A stretch of 64,000 nucleotides of DNA, taken from contig JAWNGF010000001.1 in NCBI GenBank assembly GCA_037039685.1, positions 3,534,001 through 3,598,000 on the forward strand. The letters are read 5' to 3'. The notes below the pieces were generated by a model. It saw nothing but the letters and a program-made list of their open reading frames with translations. It did not search any database and had not been told where the DNA came from. The translations under genes and the position numbers were made by a program. Within the stretch, counting starts at the first letter, position 1, and each line of letters begins with the position of its first letter. This DNA is from Ceratobasidium sp. AG-K (lineage: Eukaryota > Basidiomycota > Agaricomycetes > Cantharellales > Ceratobasidiaceae). Of this stretch, positions 11,701 to 23,792 are shown piece after piece.

Positions 11701-12990
11701 CGCCGAGGCACTCCAGGTCAACGGAATGGACGCAGCTGGAAATGACAGTGACTCGGATTCAGAAGACGAAGTTATCTTTAATGATGACCAGATGATGCAA
11801 CTGGATGAGCATCTGGCCAAGGTGTTCCGGGCCCAAGCGGGGAATACCAAAGAAAAGAAGGGTGGGTGTCCGTAGGTCGCATATAGCTAGCGCTAACGTT
11901 TGAACTACAGGTGCCCAACGCGAAGCTACTCATTTCAAGATTCGGATACTGGATTTGGTGGATACATTTTTAAGCAAGCAGCCTCAAAGTCCTCATGTGC
12001 CCCGGATAATTGTCCCGCTGGTGAAGATCGTCGTTTCTGCCGGACCCGACGAGCGACAGTTGGCAGAGAAAACGACTGGAATCTTACGCGCACGGATTGC
12101 CAAACTCAAAGACGTTCCGACGAATGGTTTCGACAAAGATGCAGTCGCAGAGGATTTGAAGACCCTACACGAATTCGCACGAAAAATGCCACTTCCGGAA
12201 CTCTCATCGTGCAGCGTGTATCTATCCAAAGTTCTCCAGGGCGACTCGCGCGTCCTAGATCTCTACCGAGCATCTATCAACGACTTTTCGCAAAGGAAAA
12301 ACTCGAAGCTCGCTCTCGCTTTCCTGAAGGACTTTGTACTTCGACAAACGGGGAGCGCTTGGGGTTTGAGAGAGCATATAGTCGGACAAACTGTGCCCGG
12401 TGTTGCGGTGAACGTCTATCGCCAAATGCAGATGTGGCAATTGGTTCAAACAATGCTTGGGCAGGTTGCTCCCCTAGTGAGTAGCTTTTTTGTAGTGCTA
12501 GCGAGCGCTAATGACCGGATTACAGTGCCAAGATCCCGCCGTCGTGGACCAGTTCTTCAAGCTCGTCCCCCTCATGCGCGACTCGCTTTACAAAGCGTTG
12601 ACTCTCGCCTGTCAACAAACAGAACACGTTGCCAATGCTGCTCAAGTCAAAGAGCTGCTAAAGGTTGCGCTCCAGGGTGCTCGTTTAGCCCGAAAGATCG
12701 CTCGACCATCCGATTCAATTGGCTCATCTTGGGACGTCAATGAGTTTGAAAAGGTCAAAGAAGCGCTTTCGAGCTCAGAGCGATTCAAGGCATCGTCTGC
12801 GGTCCAGTCATTGGCCAAGCAGCTGTTGGCATTGCTGTCTCAGCCATCTACAGCGCAGAACGAACATGCGTCCAAGAAACGAAAAGGTAGCAAGGCGGAA
12901 GCCAATGAGGAGATAGTGGCAAGCGGAGTCGAGGAGGCATCCGAGCCCCGCAAAAAGCGAAAAAAGGTCAAAAAGCAAAAATCAGAGTAG
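8775..12990 (+). CDS. POL5: DNA polymerase phi / POL5 (Myb-binding protein 1A family)
   Basis: POL5 is a nucleolar HEAT-repeat protein needed for rRNA synthesis and 60S biogenesis; despite its name it is not thought to act as a replicative polymerase. The start gives MSTTLPLFWHLSSASTEERL, matching the family N-terminus (LFWxLAS). An acidic insert follows, then the POL5 core (YALRRLVRGLASPRESSRLG, LLTRLNTVDA, WTADTIYGGE). A long Asp/Glu tract encoded at about 11500-11690 precedes the C-terminal helical repeats. The tail, KKRKKVKKQKSE, is basic and probably nucleolar-targeting. About ten introns are required. Oddity: between SWWTISLALKS and LGFPSVEWQNEAVQ the frame shifts back by one base near 9472-9480, with no splice site to explain it. 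I read this as a one-base deletion, biological or in the assembly. Confidence 0.88.
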
Positions 12991-13134
12991 ATCATGGTGG
13001 ACCTTGTGGCGACTGAAATTTAGGTTATTTTGTATGTTTCCCGGATCTATTTCATGCTTTCCACGTGTTTTACATTCAATACGCATTAGTATGGATTGTA
13101 ACAATGGACCGAAGTTTAAAAACGTTCATAGCAC
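12991..13134. other. Convergent 3' spacer POL5/PSF1
   Basis: Short AT-rich region between two converging stop codons. It holds both 3' UTRs; no gene is seen. Confidence 0.5.
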
Positions 13135-13740
13135 TCAGACCTCCTCCAAATAACCTTGCACGATGAGATGCTCGACATCTGCTCTCCGAACCAAGTACCG
13201 TTGACCTTTCTGAAAGTCAATGGTTCCAAGCTCAGTATGGATTGCTCCGCATTCTCGGACGACCATAACTTGAACATGCAAGTCTTTGGGTGGTCGAGCA
13301 ATCCCAGCAGATACGTCAAGCACATCGACGAAATCTGATTTGTAGTCCATCACCATTGCGTTGTACTCACGAAGGAAGTCGATCTCGTGCGGGGCCAATC
13401 GATCACGCAAGGCAGGATCCCCAATGATTGGGTGAAGAACTCCACCAAAGGCCCAGTACAGCTCCTTGAGCTTTTCAATGCGGTGGCTATGATACGCCAG
13501 GAGACACCGCTTGGTTCGGAGTACGCCTTGGTGATAAAACGTGGATGCACAGAGCATTTGAGGCGGAGGTATTTCGTCTGTGTCTGGGAAAGCGTCCGTG
13601 TAGGCTGAGAGATCATTGTTGAGGTTACGAAGTTCGCGAATGGAGTTGCGAACGGTTTCGTCATTGTACTTGGGAAGATTTCCAGTCAGTTCGCCTCGTT
13701 TGGCTTCGATGATGAGCGAAAGCGCTTGGTCTCCAAACAT
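13135..13740 (-). CDS. PSF1: GINS complex subunit PSF1
   Basis: PSF1 is one of four GINS subunits of the replicative CMG helicase (Cdc45-MCM-GINS). The 201-residue product matches the family length. It starts MFGDQALSLI, as PSF1 proteins do (MF-x-x-A-x-x-L-I). The conserved central helix region with RTKRCLLAYHSHRIEKL corresponds to the family's R-x-R-R-C-x-x-A-Y-x-x-x-R. The C-terminal B-domain ends QRYLVRRADVEHLIVQGYLEEV in two hydrophobic blocks. An in-frame ATG further upstream does not exist in a plausible context, so 13740 is chosen. The gene is intron-free across its coding part, unusual in this window. A donor-like GTGAGT at about 13815 on the minus strand may mark a 5' UTR intron. Confidence 0.9.
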   Translation of the reverse strand: MFGDQALSLIIEAKRGELTGNLPKYNDETVRNSIRELRNLNNDLSAYTDAFPDTDEIPPPQMLCASTFYHQGVLRTKRCLLAYHSHRIEKLKELYWAFGGVLHPIIGDPALRDRLAPHEIDFLREYNAMVMDYKSDFVDVLDVSAGIARPPKDLHVQVMVVRECGAIHTELGTIDFQKGQRYLVRRADVEHLIVQGYLEEV

Positions 13741-14106
13741 ACTTCCGCCTACTATTTGGGCTTGCACTTAGGTTATTGTGCGTTTGAATACACGCACGCA
13801 GATACGACTCACCACTTGGAACTGTCGTTTGTCGTTTGTATCCTTGGGGTCGCGTCTACTATATGCCTGGTCGATATGTTTTAGAAGCCTCGAAGTACAA
13901 TGTGCATACAAGCGCGACTTTCAAAGAGGAGCAGAACTGGGATCCAGGTATTAGTACAGCGGCGAGGTTACCGCGTGGTGGTCAAGACTAACAGAACCCA
14001 AACTATCTTACGTAAGGCACCATGACCATGCAGGGACAAACACGTCCACGATCCCGTTATTGAAGCAATCATAATCATTTGGCCTCCTCCACGCATTTAT
14101 CCAGGC
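13741..14106. other. Divergent promoter region PSF1/IND1
   Basis: The 366 nt between two divergent start codons must hold both promoters. I see no TATA box and no coding exon. A possible 5' UTR intron of PSF1 lies at its left end. Confidence 0.45.
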
Positions 14107-15382
14107 ATGGTCGTCACAACCTTTGGGAGGCTCGCTTGCGGTAAATTTGGACCTCATTTTGCGCCGTCGTGTTGTTACCGGGTATTTTCTTCATCAAAAC
14201 CCCGACTGCATGAAAACCCATTGGTAAGGTTGTACAACGGTCCATACGACCTATATCTGAACGATGGATAGGGACTTCCTCGCAGTGGAACTCAACCCCC
14301 ACCAACTATGCCCAGACGCGGCGGCCCGATTACCAAGCGACCTATCCCTGACGTACGCCATGTTGTTGCGGTCGCAAGCGGGAAAGGGGGTGTAGGCAAG
14401 AGCACGGTTAGTGGTTAGTGACCTCGGTTAGCCAGGCACATTGATACAGTCAACTTACTATCTTTTATGACACTCTAGTCAATTTGGCATTGGCATTAGC
14501 AAAGTACGGCCGTGTCGGTCTATTAGATCTTGATATTTTCGGGCCTTCCATTCCAAAGCTAATGGGTCTTGAAACCCTTGGAGAGCCAGAACTTACGAAA
14601 GGTCAACTAGCAAGTACCCAGGAAAAATTAAATTAACACTCCTTGACTTAGATGGTCGGCTTGTTCCTCTTATAAACCATGGAATCCCATGTATGTCAAT
14701 GGGATTTCTGGTTCCTCAAAACAAGGACACTGCAATAGTTTGGCGAGGTCTCATGGTTCAAAAAGCTGTTCAGCAGCTTCTATTCGACGTGGATTGGAGA
14801 GGGCACAGTGGGAGTGACAACGGCCTTGATGTCCTAGTTGTTGACATGCCTCCTGGCACTGGTGATGTTGCGCTTACGCTAGGGCAGCTGGTGAAAGTCT
14901 CCGGTACGTGACTAACCACACCTACTGGCCACAATAATGACTCCTCATAGGAGCTGTTGTCGTTTCCACACCCCAGGATGTGGCGCTAATCGACGCCCAA
15001 AAGGGAATTGCTATGTTCCGAAAGGTTTCTGTGCCGGTCAGTAGGAGCATCGGCCGGTTTCTCGTTACTGGACAAAACTTCGCAGATATTAGGGACCATA
15101 CTGAATATGGCGCATTATACCTGCTATAACTGCAAACCACCACACAAGCACTACCTATTTGGCTCCCCAGACTCATTCGTGAAAATAGCGGCTGAAACGG
15201 AAGCGCCAGTATTAGGCCAACTCCCTTTGGTCCCTTATGTTTCCGAAGGTGGCGACCAAGGAGTTCCAGCACTGTTGAGGCCCTTGAGCTCTGACAAGAG
15301 CGACCTCTCAGAGGTTCGGACTGTAATGGAATCTGCAGCGCGTACGATTTGGGCGTCGATCAACCAGAGTACCAGCGCTTAG
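14107..15382 (+). CDS. IND1: Mitochondrial iron-sulfur P-loop NTPase IND1 (NUBPL), complex I assembly factor
   Basis: IND1 inserts Fe-S clusters into respiratory complex I. The deviant Walker A ([11 protein letters not shown], at about 14372) is the Mrp/NBP35 signature. [17 protein letters not shown], the [11 protein letters not shown] segment, [10 protein letters not shown] and [16 protein letters not shown] follow, then the CxxC motif (TCYNCKPP, two cysteines) that binds the bridging cluster. I place the start at 14107: a short exon encodes a Cys- and basic-rich presequence ([15 protein letters not shown] to KPRLHENPL). A 48-nt intron (14224-14271) joins it in frame to GLPRSGTQ, matching the GLP motif before the P-loop in NUBPL. 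The TAG that seems to block the frame at 14269 is the intron's acceptor. Starting at the downstream ATG 14308 would lose the mitochondrial leader. Confidence 0.9.
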
Positions 15383-15535
15383 AGCTAGAAGTCTCATGAT
15401 TGGCAATACAACTGAGTGTCATTTAATTCGTCCACCACGAGCGACCACTGAGTGTTTGCTCACTACTCTGAATTCCTGGCCCTGTCGAGTGTAAATGTTG
15501 TAGCTGTGGATTTTTGTTCACCTTGATAAATTCAA
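15383..15535. other. Spacer IND1 to WDR59-like gene
   Basis: Short plus-plus spacer of about 150 bp. It presumably carries the IND1 3' UTR and the next promoter; nothing else is visible. Confidence 0.4.
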
Positions 15536-18500
15536 ATGGAGGGCCATCTTGAGACTCCCCATCCATCCCGGCCGTCGAAAGGACTTCTTGCGCCTCCTCA
15601 TGCCGCAATTGGACCTTCACGCCCCAGGAGTCTACCACACCGTGTTTCTTTGTATCACACTCGACGCCCTTCAACGTCATCTCCTCTTGCCTCATCGCAA
15701 GTACAGGCGGACCCGCCCAAGACTCCCATTAACAGCGGTCCATCGAACACCCCGTTTGAAACTCGAGCAGTGGAGCAAAATGCTGAGAGCACATTTTATA
15801 AGCGATTGAGGATAGATGTAGCCGAACCCGTTGGGAATGTGAGTAACCTCTAGCGGTGCTTGCCTACGATGTAATATCACACATTTATTAGATGTCGATA
15901 AGCCCCGCCAACCGGGACGTCTGCCTTGCTGCGTGTGTTGCACCTCCAATCTATCAACAAGCGTGCCATACTTACTCGTTGTGTTGCAGGCGGAAAGGTC
16001 TTTTTATCATTGACCTCGAAAACCCATACGAGACTCCTCGTTTCATTCCCCAAGGTGGCACTTGGGAAGTGGCGGACGTACAGTGGAACCCTCATCCCGC
16101 ACGCTCAAGTTTGATATGCTCAACATCAAGCCAGAAACTTCTTGTGTGGGACTTGAATATGCCTGGCCAAAGTGCTATCCAGCGAAGACTGCATGCTCAT
16201 TATCGAGCAATTACAGATATCAATTGGCATAGCTTCACACCCGACGTAGTATCTAGCTGCGGTATTGGTATGTCTTTCAGCTCATGGTTTTGTGCACCGA
16301 AGTCACACCAACTCTCAAGATTCATGGATTTGGACGTGGGATCTGGTACGGGACGCTCTATGAACCCAGGATACTAACCGAAGCTAACATATGACAATCA
16401 GCGCACTGGGAAGCGGCCTGTGTTCGGGTAGGTCGTTCAGCATATCCGGTATCCTATAGATGGCTGATGGGCTGCTCCAAAGGCTTTGTGCTTGGAACGG
16501 TAAGATACCGAATTTTTGCTGAAGTTATGACTGGCCTTTACCTTACCTCTATCCCTGCAGCCTCGGCGACTCAGGTTAAATGGAACCGGCAAGATCCTCA
16601 TCTCCTGGCTTCTGCGCACGACGCCTCGCTTTTAATTTGGGACGATCGCCGAGGGTCCGTACCATTAGCGACTATCCCTGCGCACGAATCCCGAATATAT
16701 GGTATAGACTGGTCAAGAAAGGAGCGAGGAGGGATCGTTAGTTGCTCCCTTGATCGTAAAATCAAGTTCTGGAATGTAAACTGGGGATCCGAGGATGCAT
16801 TGTCCCCCAACGACAAACCAACTCCACAAAACGAGATTGTCACGTCGTACCCGGTTTGGCGCGCACGGAACCTTCCCTTTGGTGATGGAGTATTAGCTTT
16901 GCCCCAGCGTGGGAGCTTTGCCTTGGAGATGTTTGCGTTTGAGACGCCCTCAGATAATTCTGCTATTCCTCGGGGCACGAAATTTGCCATCAACTTTGAG
17001 GGGCATAAGGATGCTGTAAAGGAGTACGTTTGGCGGGCGGCTGGAGGGATGGACCCTTCATATGGTGAGTGGGTTGAGGTATTGATTTTTGGGACCCCCT
17101 TTGAGATCATCCGTTGGCTGCAGATGATCGCGAGTTCCAACTTGTCACCTGGTCGCAAGACAACACTCTCAGACTCTGGCCGATCGAACCACAACTAATG
17201 CAGGTAGGACCATTAGTCTGTTGGTATTTTTGCGTTGGTATTTACTCCCTCCAGGACTGTGGTCACGTACCTGGCGCTCCTATTCAAGTCCTTATGCCTC
17301 GGAGAGGAGCGGCCAACGAAACATACAGGGTTGCCCCGATCACCGCGCCAACCACACCGGCAACCCCTTCTCTGACTGCTCCTCTTAATCATCGTAGTGT
17401 TTTGGCCAATGTGAAAGCTGCCCCGCACAACCATCTCCACCCTAATCGTCCCATAGCTCACCCACATGAACCAAAACCAAAAACTGGGTTTATGACTCGA
17501 GGCGCTCGGGCGAACGGTATGGACCCATTGGTCTGGATGTCAAGCGTCAAGGTCGAGCGAGAAATTGACAGCGGTCAAAACTCGATGCTTGGAAGTCGCG
17601 CAACAAGTATGGAGAGAACAAGCCAGGCGGCTGGTTTGGGGAAAAAAAGATCTGACAGGAGTTTAAGTCGCAGTATGGATATTGAAGCTAACGAGGAAGG
17701 TGATGCCGAAGACTTGGCCGACGAGTATGTGGTTTCTATTATCACCAGGATTTAACACTAAGGGATATTTCTTAAAGGATATCATTGGTCAATATCGCGC
17801 TTGGCCATAAAGTAAAATTTGTCAAGGTACGTGATTGAGTCGCATACAGACAGTATTATCGCTCAGTCCGCATATATCAACAGACTGATGTCTCTAAAAA
17901 ACGAATGTGCACCGTAACACTCAACGGCCCCTGGGGAGAAACTCAATCCGTTTTCATCCGCATAACGTTCCATTTCCCACCAGAGTACCCCCACTCTCCC
18001 GCTCGTTCGGCGATGCCAACCATTGAACTAGAAAAGAACCCGGATATACTATTAAAAGACCGTGCATATATCCTGAGGTGCCTCCGCAAGATTCGAATAC
18101 ATACCCGGCCTTGCCTAGAGGCTTGCTTGAGATTCTTGCTTGGGCTTCCAGACATGCAGGGGCGTACCTTTGGTGCACGTGGGTTGGACTCCGATTCAGA
18201 TTCTTCGGACGGAGGGCAACGCCAATCTCGCTCTGGTATTGTATCTCATCTAAGTAATCATGCAGATAACGTTCCAATGCCACGAAGATGCCAGGGTGTC
18301 TTTGGACCGAACGGTGAGTTTATTAAATATATCATAGGACTAATTTGACTTTGAGTGCTGTTGTCAATCTAGGGGAACTCGTCTGCTTCTTCCCAGCGCC
18401 GCCGATAGTCATTCGGGATGGAAGGACACCCTCACCATCCACTGCATCTCGCGGGACCGGGACTGGGAGTGCTGGCCGTATACGCCCGTTCGCTCCTTCC

Positions 18501-20627
18501 GCCATCGTCTCCCATGCAATGCGTGGGTTATCACAACTGGCTGTCGACAAACCATCAGTTTCTTCCAGCCAACCTAAGCAAAATATATCAAATCTTCTTC
18601 GTTTCTCAGATCACCTGTTTGCTAGGACGTCGATGTCGGTGAGTGCCGAGTATTGCTGTAAGGTCGCGAAGTTGTCTGATGGCTTTTGCTCAGCGTTCAA
18701 AGAACTCGGATTCGGTGAATTCATGGGGTTCGGCCAATAAGCCTCCAATGACCGCCCAGTCGCACACGTTTGTGGTAATCAGGAATCTGGCTCCATGCAT
18801 TCCGTTCGATCGTGCGTTGGCTGAGAGCTATGCTATACTCGCCAAAAACCCTGCTTCCATGTGTCGAACCAATGCCGAGATAGCTCGCGACCACGGCAGA
18901 CACGACCACGAACGCATTTGGAAAACGCTGAGCACTGTCTTGCAACATGTTGTCCCGCTTCCTCACGGATTGCAAGGCGATGCGAGGAGCGCCGCCGCTC
19001 GCGTTTTCGACGAAAAGAAAGAGTTATCGATTGAGGACGCATACAAGAGTGTACAATGGGGACATAACCCGCTTGCTCGACAGATTATCCGTAGAATGTG
19101 AGTACCAACCAGCTTTTTATCATTAGAGGAGTTATTGATATTACATGCTGCAAAGTTATTCTGATATCTCCGACCGTAAAGATATTCAACTCTTAGCAAT
19201 GCTGTCAATTGTGCTTTTGTCGGCCGACATAGCCTCTGGACCAAAAGGTAAGCTAGGCGGCCGTCAGCCAGTCGCAAAGCAGTCCTTACTCACGAGTGTA
19301 TTATAGTACGCGCCCTACGGAGAAACCTTGACACTCTGGGTGTTGGATCGGTGCCTGTTCGAATATCCATAGACTATTTCAGCTTAAAGAGACGATCGCA
19401 ACGACAGGCAGCGACCGACTCCCCGACCTGGCCCAAGAGCGTATCCGCTGCCAACTTTTCCCCAGCTAGCCAGTCACTATCTTCCTCAGGAAACTCAAAG
19501 CACTCGTGGCAGAGTTACATCAATAGTCGTTTCCGGCTTGGATCTATGCCTGACTTGCAGGCCGCTGTCAACGCATCAGCTCGAGCAGACAGCCCAAGCA
19601 GCTCTAGAACTGGGAGTGCTGGTATGCGCCTGCTAAACACTATAACGTCAATCCCTATACCTAGTAGTGGTCGACTAACCGGTCAATCCTCACAACCTCC
19701 GCCCACGACTTCCACCCTTGCCAACAACGAAGCCGCTCGTCGAAGACAATCTGTGATGAGCACAGCGACGCTAGACTCAAACGCGTCGGGAAGACCGCCC
19801 TCAGATACATCCAATCGGCTTAGTGTTCATTTCACTCCACCCCACCGACGCTCGTCCATGGTTGCTCGAGCCCCACCCACAAAGCCTTTGTATAGCGCTA
19901 AATCAGTGGCAGTTGGGTATCGCCCCACGGAGCACGACGAGGAAGACCTGTAAGTACATCAAATTTGCTTAGACTACGCACGCTACTCACTTCTTCGTAG
20001 ACCAAGTATGATCCCATTCGTTGAACCTGAGATGGTACCCCAGTATCACGCACATATCCTCGCCTATGCGGACTTGTTAGCCCAACTATCCCTCCATCAC
20101 AAGAGTGCTGAAGTGATGAAGAGCATCCCGAACTTGCATAAGAGTAAACCCAAGCCACAAGTTGATGCCCGTGACGAAGGTAAAACTCTGTCGGTGGAAC
20201 GTGCATGCATTCAGTGCGGCGCAACGTCTGATGGACATCGGCCATTCGGGACGTGCAGTCATAATCATAACTGGTCGTCCTCGATGAAATGTACAGTTTG
20301 TAGGCTACCAACGAGAGGTGCGTGTGATTTCCGTTGGGTTGTCGACTTGCTTACGCCTTATTAGGCCTAACGAAACCGTGCCTAAAATGCATGCATGTCA
20401 CTCACATGACGTGTTGGAAACGAGTCCGTATGAACATCAGGACGTGTCCTTCTGGATGCGGTTGTATGTGTAGTGTGGCTCAATCGGGCTTTGACGTCGA
20501 TTCAAGAGATGCGCCTCTTGATTCTTCTGTGAGCCCCCCTTTACTACCTGGGAGTGGGGAGCCGTCTCAGGTCGCAAGTCCCGAGGCAACTCCTAAAGAT
20601 ATCTTTCAGCCTCCATGGCAATTGTAG
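15536..20627 (+). CDS. WDR59/Mtc5-like subunit of the SEA (GATOR2) complex
   Basis: WDR59/Mtc5 belongs to the vacuole-associated SEACAT/GATOR2 complex that regulates TORC1 in response to amino acids. The N-terminal half holds WD40 repeats: GTWEVADVQWNPHP, KLLVWDLNM, ITDINWHSF, DSWIWTWDLRTGKRP, ATQVKWNRQDPHLLASAHD, IYGIDWSRK and FQLVTWSQDNTLRLW. An RWD domain follows at about 17765-18140 (CTVTLNGPWGETQ, ITFHFPPEYPHSPA, RPCLEACLRFLLG). A Ser/Thr-rich middle leads to a C-terminal zinc-binding RING-like region (CIQCG, KCTVCRLP, PCLKCMHVTHMTCW, CPSGCGCMC), the layout of WDR59. About 15 short introns are required; the GA|GTATGT donor at 17725 and several others were checked for phase. The N-terminal ~100 residues are Pro/Ser-rich and have no clear homologue. 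Confidence 0.87.
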
Positions 20628-20869
20628 TACACCTAACAGGCCCATGTAGTATAAGACGGATTGTCATACTTAATCTACTACTCTAAACGGAACGCGTTTA
20701 TTACTTGCGCTCCTCATTTGCTGGTCTCATGAGCATTGGCGATTTCATCCCACCCAGACCCTTGGGCCTTAGATAAGCCAACGTGACTGATGAAACTGAC
20801 CCGCGAGTACACCCAACAACCACACCGTTTGTGCCAACTCTGGATTGACTGCACTATAAATTGAACGGG
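20628..20869. other. Spacer WDR59-like to RBM5-like
   Basis: About 240 bp between two plus-strand genes, holding a 3' UTR and a promoter. A CTATAAA at about 20853 lies only some 17 nt before the start codon, too close for a normal TATA box. Confidence 0.4.
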
Positions 20870-23727
20870 ATGAGCTACCACGATGGCCACTGGAGAGAGG
20901 GCGCTGACCGGCATGGATGGCGTGATGACGGTAGCAAACCCAAGTGGCGAGATGACGCTGTTGGGCGCGGCATCGAGGGCGAAAGCAAGCGACGACGCAC
21001 AGATTATCATGATGTCCGCTCTTATACACTCCCCACACTGCCGATGTGCGCTAAACAAGAACATTTAATAGGCCAGGGACGGTGGGACGCACGCTGAAGA
21101 AACCCAAGGCTGGGACCACGGTGGCTATTACGAGGATCACCATACCGAAGAGTATGGCGGAGGCGGCGGAGGGCGAGAAGAGGGAGCGTATGATCGCACC
21201 AAGCGAGACCAGAGGAGGATGGTCCCGAGCGAGCTGAGCGCCCACGTCATATTCCTTGGACTCGATCAGGAATTCAACGAGGCGGATGTGAGTGTCCGAA
21301 TCCGGGTTATTATATCAACTGACACCGCCATGCTAGCTTACCGCATTTCTTGCAACACACCGTGCATATCCCACCAGTGTAACTATCATCCGAGACAGGA
21401 ACACCGGCAAGCTCCTACATTTACTACTAGGCTCCCAGCCATTTATTAAACCCGTCATTCAGGCCTATCCAAATCATTTGGGTTTGCCGAATTCTCATCG
21501 CCAGAGGCGGCTCGAGTGTTCGTAGAGCCTAATTTTCCCTTCATCTATGTCCCTCCCAAGGCATCTCAGCTCGCCCAAGGGTACTCTGAGGATGCAGGCC
21601 GACGTGTCAAGATCGACTTTTCACAAAGCGCTCAGCCTCGTGGCCCGGCCGGTAATCGGATGCACAACGATGGCACCAGAGACATTGGTAACACTCAGGC
21701 GCCCGTGGTCTTGCTGCGAGGTGTTGATTTTGCGGCGACTGTCGAAGAAATCGCCGAGGCCGTGAAAGAGTCGACTGGGCCCAAGAACGATGGCTTGAAG
21801 GGGGCCCGCAAGGTCATGCTTGTTCGTGATAGGCTCTCCAAAGTGAGCTTAGGTTTCGCTTTTGTGGAATATATCAACAACACCGTAAGTATCCCACTCT
21901 GGGAATTGCATGAGGCTGTTCTTACACATACATAGGCAGCTTCGCGGCTCATTGCCGCAACAATGTCCCCAGAGCTTCATCCATCCGGGTTTCGGATTGG
22001 CTCTAGGGCGATCGCTGCATCCTTTGCGCATCCATCCTCCTTTCAACCCCTGGACCAACGACCTCCTGATGAATACAGCGTAGTCAGCACCACCGCAGTT
22101 GGGGGATCAGATACTGGCTGGTGTTCCTACTGGGATCAGACGCCTTCGTCGAAACACAGGAGTTTCACGTGGATGAAGATGTCGTTGCCGAATTGACGCC
22201 TAGCAATCCAACAGAGGGAGAGAAAAAGAAAGAAAAGAAAAAGGATAAAAACAAACACTTGGCACAGAAACGTGAGTTTAGCTAAACGCGAATGCTCCAT
22301 TCACTTTAAAGGTGTATTTAGTTGCAGAGTCCGCGGGGCTTACCGTATTATCCGACCTTGGTGACGCAACGGCCCCTTCCACGATGCCCTTGCTCTCAAA
22401 ACCATTGTCATTGAGCCTCAATAAAACAGGTGAAGGCGACAAGAAAATGGCCGGAGGCTTGACACGGCCCGGCGTTTCGGGTGGTAAGTTGCTTTGTGGC
22501 GCAGTTGTTGTTCGATTCATGCATTGACTTACCTCTAGGAGTATTTGGGGATGAAGAGCCCCCTGTTAATCAAGATCCAGGCCCAGACCCTTCAAAACCC
22601 AAACGTTAGTAACATCTTATCGCGGTTTGCTCAGGCTCTCACCCTTGTCTAGTTACCGTATGGAAGGCCAATCCGATGATGCAAGGCAAGAAGGCAAGTA
22701 CTTTATTACTTTCCAAAAACCAAGCCTAATTACATCTGCCGCTCTATGCAGGTGTTTGGAAATATCAACAAGTGGAACAACGCCCAAGGAGAACTGAGCG
22801 GCAAGAAACAGCATGAAGTGCCTGCTGTATCCACATCTTCCTCTTTGGTGATCACATCCTTAGCCAAACTTTCCCCCAAGATCCTGTCTTGCTCATAACG
22901 CTCCCTGTCAACGTGAAAACAGGATTCCAAGCAACCTGAAGTTGCTGCTCCCGCGTCTGTTCCTGATGCACAACCTAGCCCTAATGACGAAGAGCTACCC
23001 TACGGGAACCCTCAGGCTATGACCTGCTTGCTTTGCTCCAGGCAGTTCAAGACTGTGGATATGCTCAAACGTCACAGCAACGAATCGGCGCTTCACAAGG
23101 TACCGCACACAGGTTATTTTTCCAGGAGCGCTTGTTCACCACCCCGCTCCTAGACCAACTTGGGCAAACCCGAACTCATTGAAGCGGCCAAAATCAAACT
23201 GGAAGCAGCACGCCAAGCTGCTGCCCCTGCTAACGCAGAAGATAACAAGCCCAGGTACCGCGACCGCGCCGCCGAACGGCGTGTTGCACTGCGCCAACCT
23301 GATCATCCAATGCCGGAACAAACGGACCGGAAACGCAAGTGGGCTGAAGGCCCACCCGCGCCGGCTCCTCCGCCACCGCCGCCCGTTATTCCTGCCAAGG
23401 ATGAGAATAACATGGGTAATAAACTGCTCAAGAAGATGGGCTGGAGCGAGGGCGCTGGGCTGGGAACAAGTGGGGAGGGACGAATCAACCCTGTGTAAGT
23501 TTCCACTCCCGCGGACTACGTCTTGGTTCTGAAGCAGTACCCTTAGCGAAACGGCAATGTACGAGCAAGGCGTGGGCTTGGGAGCAAGCAAAGCAAAAGA
23601 AGTTACCAACTTCCAAGGGTACAGAGAAATGGCGCGGGACTCGGTGAGCCACTTGTTTCACTTTATTCCACCCATTAATCTTAGCGTACATTCCCAGGCC
23701 CGTGATCGCTATAACGCCGCTCAATAG
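20870..23727 (+). CDS. RBM5/RBM10-like RNA-binding splicing regulator
   Basis: The domain order fits the RBM5/RBM10 family of spliceosomal A-complex regulators. A Gly/Asp/Arg-rich N-terminus is followed by RRM1 (HVIFLGLDQEFNEAD, then the RNP1 SKSFGFAEF), the family's VKIDFSQSAQPR, and RRM2 (VVLLRGVDFAATVEEI, SLGFAFVEY). The conserved AASFAHPSSFQPL strand and a C2H2-type finger (MTCLLCSRQF, LKRHSNESALHK) come next. Last is a G-patch (NNMGNKLLKKMGWSEGAGLG) ending at TAG 23725-23727. The first ATG, 20870, gives MSYHDGHWREG. Oddity: after GWCSYWDQ the frame changes near 22130-22145; the downstream frame (DAFVETQEFHVDEDVV) agrees with the family, so one base seems to be missing. The OCRE repeat of animal RBM5 is not evident. 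Confidence 0.8.
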
Positions 23728-23792
23728 CATGTCATATCCAAAAATAAACTGTGTTTTGGTTGTCTTCCTGTATCTATTACAATCGTGGAATT

